Shown here piece after piece: positions 59,142 to 64,000 of a stretch of 64,000 nt of DNA (position 1 is the stretch's first letter; each line of letters begins with the position of its first letter). The DNA is from Halicephalobus mephisto. Lineage: Eukaryota; Nematoda; Chromadorea; Rhabditida; Panagrolaimidae. A program made the position numbers and the translations under genes. The notes under the pieces were generated by a model. It had not been told where the DNA came from and searched no databases. It worked only from the letters and a program-made list of their open reading frames with translations. Location of the stretch: contig SWDT01000111.1 of assembly GCA_009193035.1 (NCBI GenBank), positions 62,001 through 126,000 on the forward strand. Direction: 5' to 3'.

Positions 59142-59527
59142 TGAGAATTAAAAATAACTATGAAATGCATGCACTGGCTTGCAGGGAACTGTTGTATATC
59201 AATTCAGGTGAGGCAGTGATAAAAGCTGTGTTATGAAAGTAGAAAATCAATCAGCAATTGGAATTAGACATGCATTTCTTAATGGAAAATTTGAAACGCT
59301 TCTCTCCAGTATTGGAATTCGTCGAAAACACTAAATCGTAATGGCGAAACTAATCATGACGAGCTAAATGCCGATGTTTTCCCCTATTTAGAATTGTAAG
59401 TCAACAAATGAGTTTAAACATTTCACTTATCAGTTCAATCGATATTTTATGGCTAATACACACTGGCAGCATTATCGAACACACCTATAATTCCTTGCTA
59501 TTGTTTCTCTTTGTATTTTCATTACCG
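59142..59527. other. Intergenic, Hsp70 copies 3 and 4
   Basis: 386 bp. Contains TGATAA at 59217-59222 and CTTATCAG near 59425. An overlapping plus-strand frame is not credible. No gene was seen. Confidence 0.5.
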
Positions 59528-61088
59528 CTAGTCAAACTGATATCTGTAATTGATTCGGCTTGTCAGTTCCTGTTTTTCTTCCATTTCTGCCTTGACGTGT
59601 AAGATCCCACTTTCATCCAGCGAAAAGTTAATTATAACGATCCCCATTTGTCCTTTTGGAATTTCTATCACAAGATCGGCGATAGGCGTATTGTCCGACA
59701 TTGCTGGTAATATGCCTTCATAGATCTAAAATGAATTGTAAGTAACTTCGTTTAAAACTAAAGTACCGGAATGACAAGGTGATCGTTGTCGATGACTTCA
59801 CATTCAACGGAAATTTTACTCGGCAATGGAAGATTTCTTCCAAAGATAACCTGAATCTCCTTATTGGGAAGCTCGATTCCAATAGAATAGTAAATTATGT
59901 TGTTTGTGTTGAATAAGGGGGAAAGCGCAGCTCCTCTTGCGAAATCTTGTCTCATGCTTGTTGATTTATGGATATCGATCTTAGTTCCAAGGATATCTTG
60001 TATCATATTCTTAACAAATGTCATGTTCGAAGCCATTCCAAACAAAACACCTTCATTGATTGTTATTTTAGCGTTATTAGCTTCGCTTACTGTAAGTTGG
60101 CAAATTTCTCGAATCCGTTGAACAAGATTTTCGCTCCTTTGATCGAATTCTAAGCTCGTAATTTCATCATCTTCAAAATTTTCATCAATGTCACTCAATG
60201 GAAGAGTCTCGGTTTCTGTTGTACTCAATGCTTCTTTGATTTCTGAAGCTACTTTGAGAATCTTGAATCGGACTTTTGACTTTTGCCTTATCTTTTGAAA
60301 ATCTTCAGAACCTAGTTGACTGATTAGTTTTTCCTGTATGATCTTGGCGATAACAAGATCAAAATCTCTCCCACCTAGCGTAGAATCTCCATTTGAAACC
60401 AAAACTTGATAAGTTTTTGAAGAATGAAAATATTTGATGACAGCGGTTTCTACAGCTCCTGCTCCAAAAATAAAAACAAACTTGGTTGTATCTTTGATGG
60501 GTTTCACAGCATCGTGATAGGACATCATCCCAGCAATTGCTCTTGGAACTAGTATTAGCTTATCAATTTTAATGCTTGCTTTTTCTACAGCTTTCATTAG
60601 AGCCAGCTTTTGGGTAAGAGTGAAATTCGAAGGATAGGCAATGGTAGTTGGATTTTCGGATTTGTCTTTGAGGGCTGGTTCCAACAAATCTCCAATAACT
60701 TTTATCGGACAGATCGGTTCTCCATCGCTGTTTCTGTAGTACACTTTTCTAAATTGATCATCAGGTTTGCAGTCAATGGAGAACGGCCAGTGATTCACAT
60801 AATCTTTAATTAATTGGGAATTTATATCTTGACCAATCATTCGCTTAGTGTCGAAGAAAAGATACTCGTAATTAGATGTAACATTATCTTTAGCTTTTTT
60901 ACCACATTTGTCAACAACTTGGCCTCGATAATGAGTATAAGCAGGGATAACGACTGGAAATTGGGTTTGGATTGTATAGGAAAAAAATGTAACTTACTTT
61001 CACTCTTGTTGTTTAAAATCCCAAAACCGAGTTGAACAATAACGAATTTCTCAGTTCCAATATGCATCCCGAACGAGTGCAGATCCAT
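59528..61088 (-). CDS. Degenerate Hsp70 relative, copy 4 (probable pseudo-ATPase)
   Basis: Exons 60998-61088, 59767-60953 and 59528-59725 join to 491 aa. Intron positions match the other three copies, so it belongs to the same family. The fold can be followed (FFDTKRMIGQDIN for FDAKRLLAE, NGDSTLGGRDFDLVIAKII, IYEGILPA at the last exon), yet the nucleotide loops are lost. Phosphate 1 is FGMHIGTEKFVIV instead of GIDLGTTNSAVGI. Phosphate 2 is IFGAGAVETAV instead of DLGGGTFDVTI. ITVPAYF is IAYPSNF, and the adenosine strand is LFGMASNM. The aspartates that coordinate Mg-ATP are gone, though the Lys in FDTKR remains. The reading frame is intact over 1,476 coding bases with good splice sites, so it is not an ordinary pseudogene. 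It also lacks a lid. TTTTAG precedes the ATG by 11 bases. Confidence 0.85.
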
Positions 61089-61759
61089 TTCAGATGACTA
61101 AAATGATCAAACATCAGTACTTTTGTAATTTTGTTTTTTATTTATTTACACTAAAATTAGCTATATATTTTTTAGATTTTTGAAATGATAATAACAATAG
61201 ATATTGTTACCACAAAGTAAGAGCTTAAGTATCAAAGATTAATAGGATGAAGGGAGAAATGAAACTTCTAAAATGTTATTAATCAAAGTTGTGGTTGAAG
61301 AATAAAGCATCATTGATGCCAGAACTACCACTTGGAACTTGTCTTTTTAAAAACTAATATTGAAAACAGCTGAATAAAACGATGTTAGGTTTACTATCAG
61401 AAATGCTTGATTCCTACTCAACCACAATCTTGGTTATTGGATTTTTAGCAATCTTCTATGAGATATTACATGAGTACTGATTTCTAGAAATAACTCAAAA
61501 TGGCAGTAATTAATTTTGTAAATTTGTAGTAAAGTAGATTCAGTGTGGAATAGTATTCCTTATTGGTACGAAGATTGTAGGTTCCTACTGTACTACCAAG
61601 TACTAACTAATCTTTATATCTTCTCTAACATAGTTAAGACAAAAAAGGGCTATTTATGAGTTGTTGGTTAAAATTCTTGAATTTTTTCTGACTAGGTAGT
61701 GTTTGGAGTGATGTGCAAACTGTCAGATGGGTTGATCTCCATCTTTTGTACTGGCAACG
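61089..61759. other. Spacer upstream of Hsp70 copy 4
   Basis: Promoter of copy 4 at the left end (TGATAA at 61183-61188), then AT-rich unique sequence with no gene. Confidence 0.45.
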
Positions 61760-62230
61760 AAATAAGTGGAGTATTGAGTTAGGAGAGAAAGAACTTGCCG
61801 TGGACTTGAAAGAGCGCTCGTCCGAGTCAGTCGCCATCAACAGTGGACGCAGAGATGGAATAATGAACACATAAGGCAGCTATCAGGAGTTACCGACGTC
61901 GCCGATTACATCTACCGAGGAAAGCACCGATGGGCTGGTCACGTCATGAGGAGAAAAGACGATCGTTGGACATGGAGAATAACAGAATGGACAGTGCGAG
62001 ACAAGACAAGACCACGCGGAAGACCACCCACTCGCTGGAGCGACTCTCTTCGCCCCCTATCCCTCCAGCCCATCACACTGCCCCGTACCGCCACCACTCG
62101 CCCGACAAGAACCCCATTCACCCACTGGTCGACGAGGACACAAAACCGAAGTGAATGGAAGCGAAGTGATCCACGCGGCAAACCCGCTTGAGGATGGATC
62201 TCCTATGTATCCTATGTATGAGTTAGGAGG
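61760..62230 (+). mobile_element. RTE-clade LINE remnant (3' end of reverse-transcriptase ORF)
   Basis: A frame from about 61850 reads WNNEHIRQLSGVTDVADYIY then RGKHRWAGHVMRRKDDRWTW, RITEWTVRDKTRPRGRPPTRW and SDSLR, the C-terminal tail of RTE-type non-LTR retrotransposon polyproteins. It continues to a stop codon at about 62189-62191. A short tandem CTATGTATC repeat follows at about 62205-62219, as at RTE 3' ends. The segment is much more GC-rich than its surroundings. It is strongly 5'-truncated, as usual for LINE insertions. The reverse transcriptase core is absent. Confidence 0.85.
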
Positions 62231-63921
62231 CTCACAATTGTTAGTTTTTGTTCTATATTTTACTATCTCGAATTTTAAAATATCACAAAGATTATAAAAG
62301 ATTAAAAATATCAAATCAAATGATCTTTTAATTTTTAATAATTGATAATGATCAAAATTCATTAAAAATTAAACATACTTTTGTTAGTTGTTCGCATCTA
62401 TATCCTTGGGTCCACGGTAATTTAACAGAAACTAATGAAACATTAGATAATTTTTAGTATCAGACGGTATTTCTTAATAATAATTCCGGCTCAAGACAAA
62501 TTAAACTTTTTTATAAAAAATATTCACCAGAAATTTTCTCTACAGTTTCACTTTTCGTCAGCAAACACCGAATTAGTCATACAAAATTACTTGCGGTTTC
62601 TATGTATGAAAAATTTGCGTTATCAATGAATCATTGTGTGACGAAAGATCGAAAAAAATTATCTGTTCAAAAAGCATATAGATGTCATTGTTCGCTTCTC
62701 GTGAGAAATTTTGACTAAATGACTTCAAATAACTGATAAAGAATACGTTTGGTCTTTGATGACGTAAATATTTATTTATAAAAATTCTTTGCAACAAAAT
62801 TGAGTATCCGAAAAGACCAAGATATCCTCTTCCGACGTTGGCAATAATTTTTAATTCAAAATTAGAACTATAATCCTGATGTAAAAATTACTGTATCTGC
62901 AAGTTGATTCTGTTGTTGACACATTTGATTGAGATTTGTAGAAAATTACTTTTGTATAACCTATCGTTACTTTTGGCGCAATTACTTTTTAAATAGATTA
63001 TTTATAATTTCGAAGCTCATTGGATATTTATTCAACGTTCATTATACATTTTTATTGAAAAGTTTTCCGAAGCGATAAGATTACAAAAAGAAAATTGATG
63101 ATAAATTACGAAAACTTAAAAACGATGTAAAAAAGACAAAGATCAAAACAACACCAAAAATTTGAAAAAAGTCTTTAAAATTCAAAAATGATTACGAAAG
63201 ATTGATATATATACTTTATGTCGATAATCAAATATCCTAAATAACTTCAAGATTTTAAATCTGTCAATGTCAACTACTATATTTTAGAAAACAAAAAAGT
63301 GAAATAAAATAATTAACTGAAGTCAGTAGGAAGAACGAAATAGAAGAAAATCAATCTGAAAACAACAATATTCATTAAAGTTTGAAAAAAGTTTATTAAT
63401 TAATAATTATCAAATCTCTATTCTTTACTTTTATTAAAATTCAAAGATTTCGAGATATCAGATTTCCTCACCATCTTCCCATAGAAAAGCAAAAAAATAT
63501 ATTCCGGCAAAGGTGAAATTGAATCATCCGGTTTTACTTAAAAACAGTATTAATTGACAAAAAGAAAAATAGTTAGGAATTTAGCAATTTTAAAGAAGTA
63601 CAAAGTTTGTGATTCAAAAAAGAATCAATCACCATTTGTGTCAAAACCATCACTCAAGATTTATTTTTAGAAAACAAAAAAATCATTAAAAATTGGTTTT
63701 TTCGCAGTCAACGCTTATAGGATCACCATTCAAGCTAACAGAAAAAAATTTTTAAAAATATTATTTGCAACAATATTATTGTTTAAAATATATTTTTATA
63801 AAACAAAAACAAAGAAATTAATGAATAAAATTCCACTAGTTCTATCACAAATAATGCTTAATTTTATCTTTAACAACAAAGTTGTCTGGTATATTTTTAG
63901 CTTTTTTCTAGTTGAATCTAA
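62231..63921. other. AT-rich intergenic region
   Basis: No gene, RNA or clear repeat was recognised in these 1.7 kb. Composition is uniformly AT-rich and short open frames lack support. Confidence 0.5.
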
Positions 63922-64000
63922 TTAAGCAGATGGAAGATCCTTAAATCCGATGGGGGCACAATTTTTCTGAACATTTCCAGAAACGACTTCGTTGATCATA
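63922..64000 (-). CDS. Probable last exon of a gene running off the right edge
   Basis: On the minus strand the final 78 bases encode MINEVVSGNVQKNCAPIGFK and then DLPSA before TAA at 63922-63924, with no stop to the window edge. Base composition is coding-like compared with the preceding 1.7 kb. The family cannot be told from 25 residues; the Met may be internal. Confidence 0.4.
   Translation of the reverse strand, partial: MINEVVSGNVQKNCAPIGFKDLPSA

Noticed and set aside
51792..61088. Bacterial DnaK contamination
   Set aside because: All four copies have host-type introns and AT-rich codon use like their neighbours.
1..64000. CRISPR arrays, operons of bacterial type, origins
   Set aside because: None seen; spaced repeats here are minisatellites with diverged, AT-rich spacers, and the genes are spliced.

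Overview
The window looks like nuclear DNA of a nematode, probably rhabditid-like. It is strongly AT-rich. Many introns are only 41-51 nt long, with TTTTCAG-type 3' splice sites, and several start codons sit 0-10 nt after such an acceptor (mrpl-10, mcm-6, gar-1, the DHHC enzyme, the GH130 gene), as expected for spliced-leader trans-splicing. No spliced-leader gene was seen and the species cannot be named. All exon models were built by hand from reading frames and splice signals.

Layout. 1-1404: dispersed repeats and a MITE. 1405-6263 (+): secreted acid sphingomyelinase, 8 exons. 7574-8815 (+): mitochondrial ribosomal protein L10. 8816-25016: a 16-kb gene-poor stretch of AT-rich minisatellites and small inverted-repeat elements, with one weak candidate exon. 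25017-28505 (+): SLC17-type MFS transporter. 29116-32650 (-): MCM6 helicase subunit, divergent from 33064-34673 (+), mitochondrial ribosomal protein S9; their 413-bp shared promoter holds a duplicated block with E2F-like sites. 34674-42313: an accessory region with three paralogous secreted proline-rich proteins (36866-37270 -, 40450-40740 +, 41960-42313 -), a dead mariner transposon, a MITE and a two-copy dispersed repeat. 43079-44394 (+): a surface or secreted GH130-type glycosidase/phosphorylase, unusual for an animal. 44582-45413 (-): GAR1. 46722-46792 (+): tRNA-Gly(GCC). 47261-49125 (-): DHHC palmitoyltransferase. 51792-61088 (-): four tandem Hsp70 relatives. 61760-62230 (+): RTE-type LINE remnant. 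63922-64000 (-): probable last exon of a gene running off the right edge.

The housekeeping genes (asm, mrpl-10, mcm-6, mrps-9, gar-1, DHHC, tRNA) are ordinary. The main interest is the Hsp70 cluster. All four copies share a three-exon structure and end right after the substrate-binding beta-sandwich, so they lack the helical lid and any EEVD tail. They run from near-canonical ATPases (copies 1 and 2) through one with an Asn/Gln/Glu-rich insert (copy 3) to a copy whose nucleotide-binding loops are destroyed (copy 4). The second focus is the family of three single-cysteine PPPPDG-repeat secreted proteins with duplicated promoters, followed by the GH130 gene.
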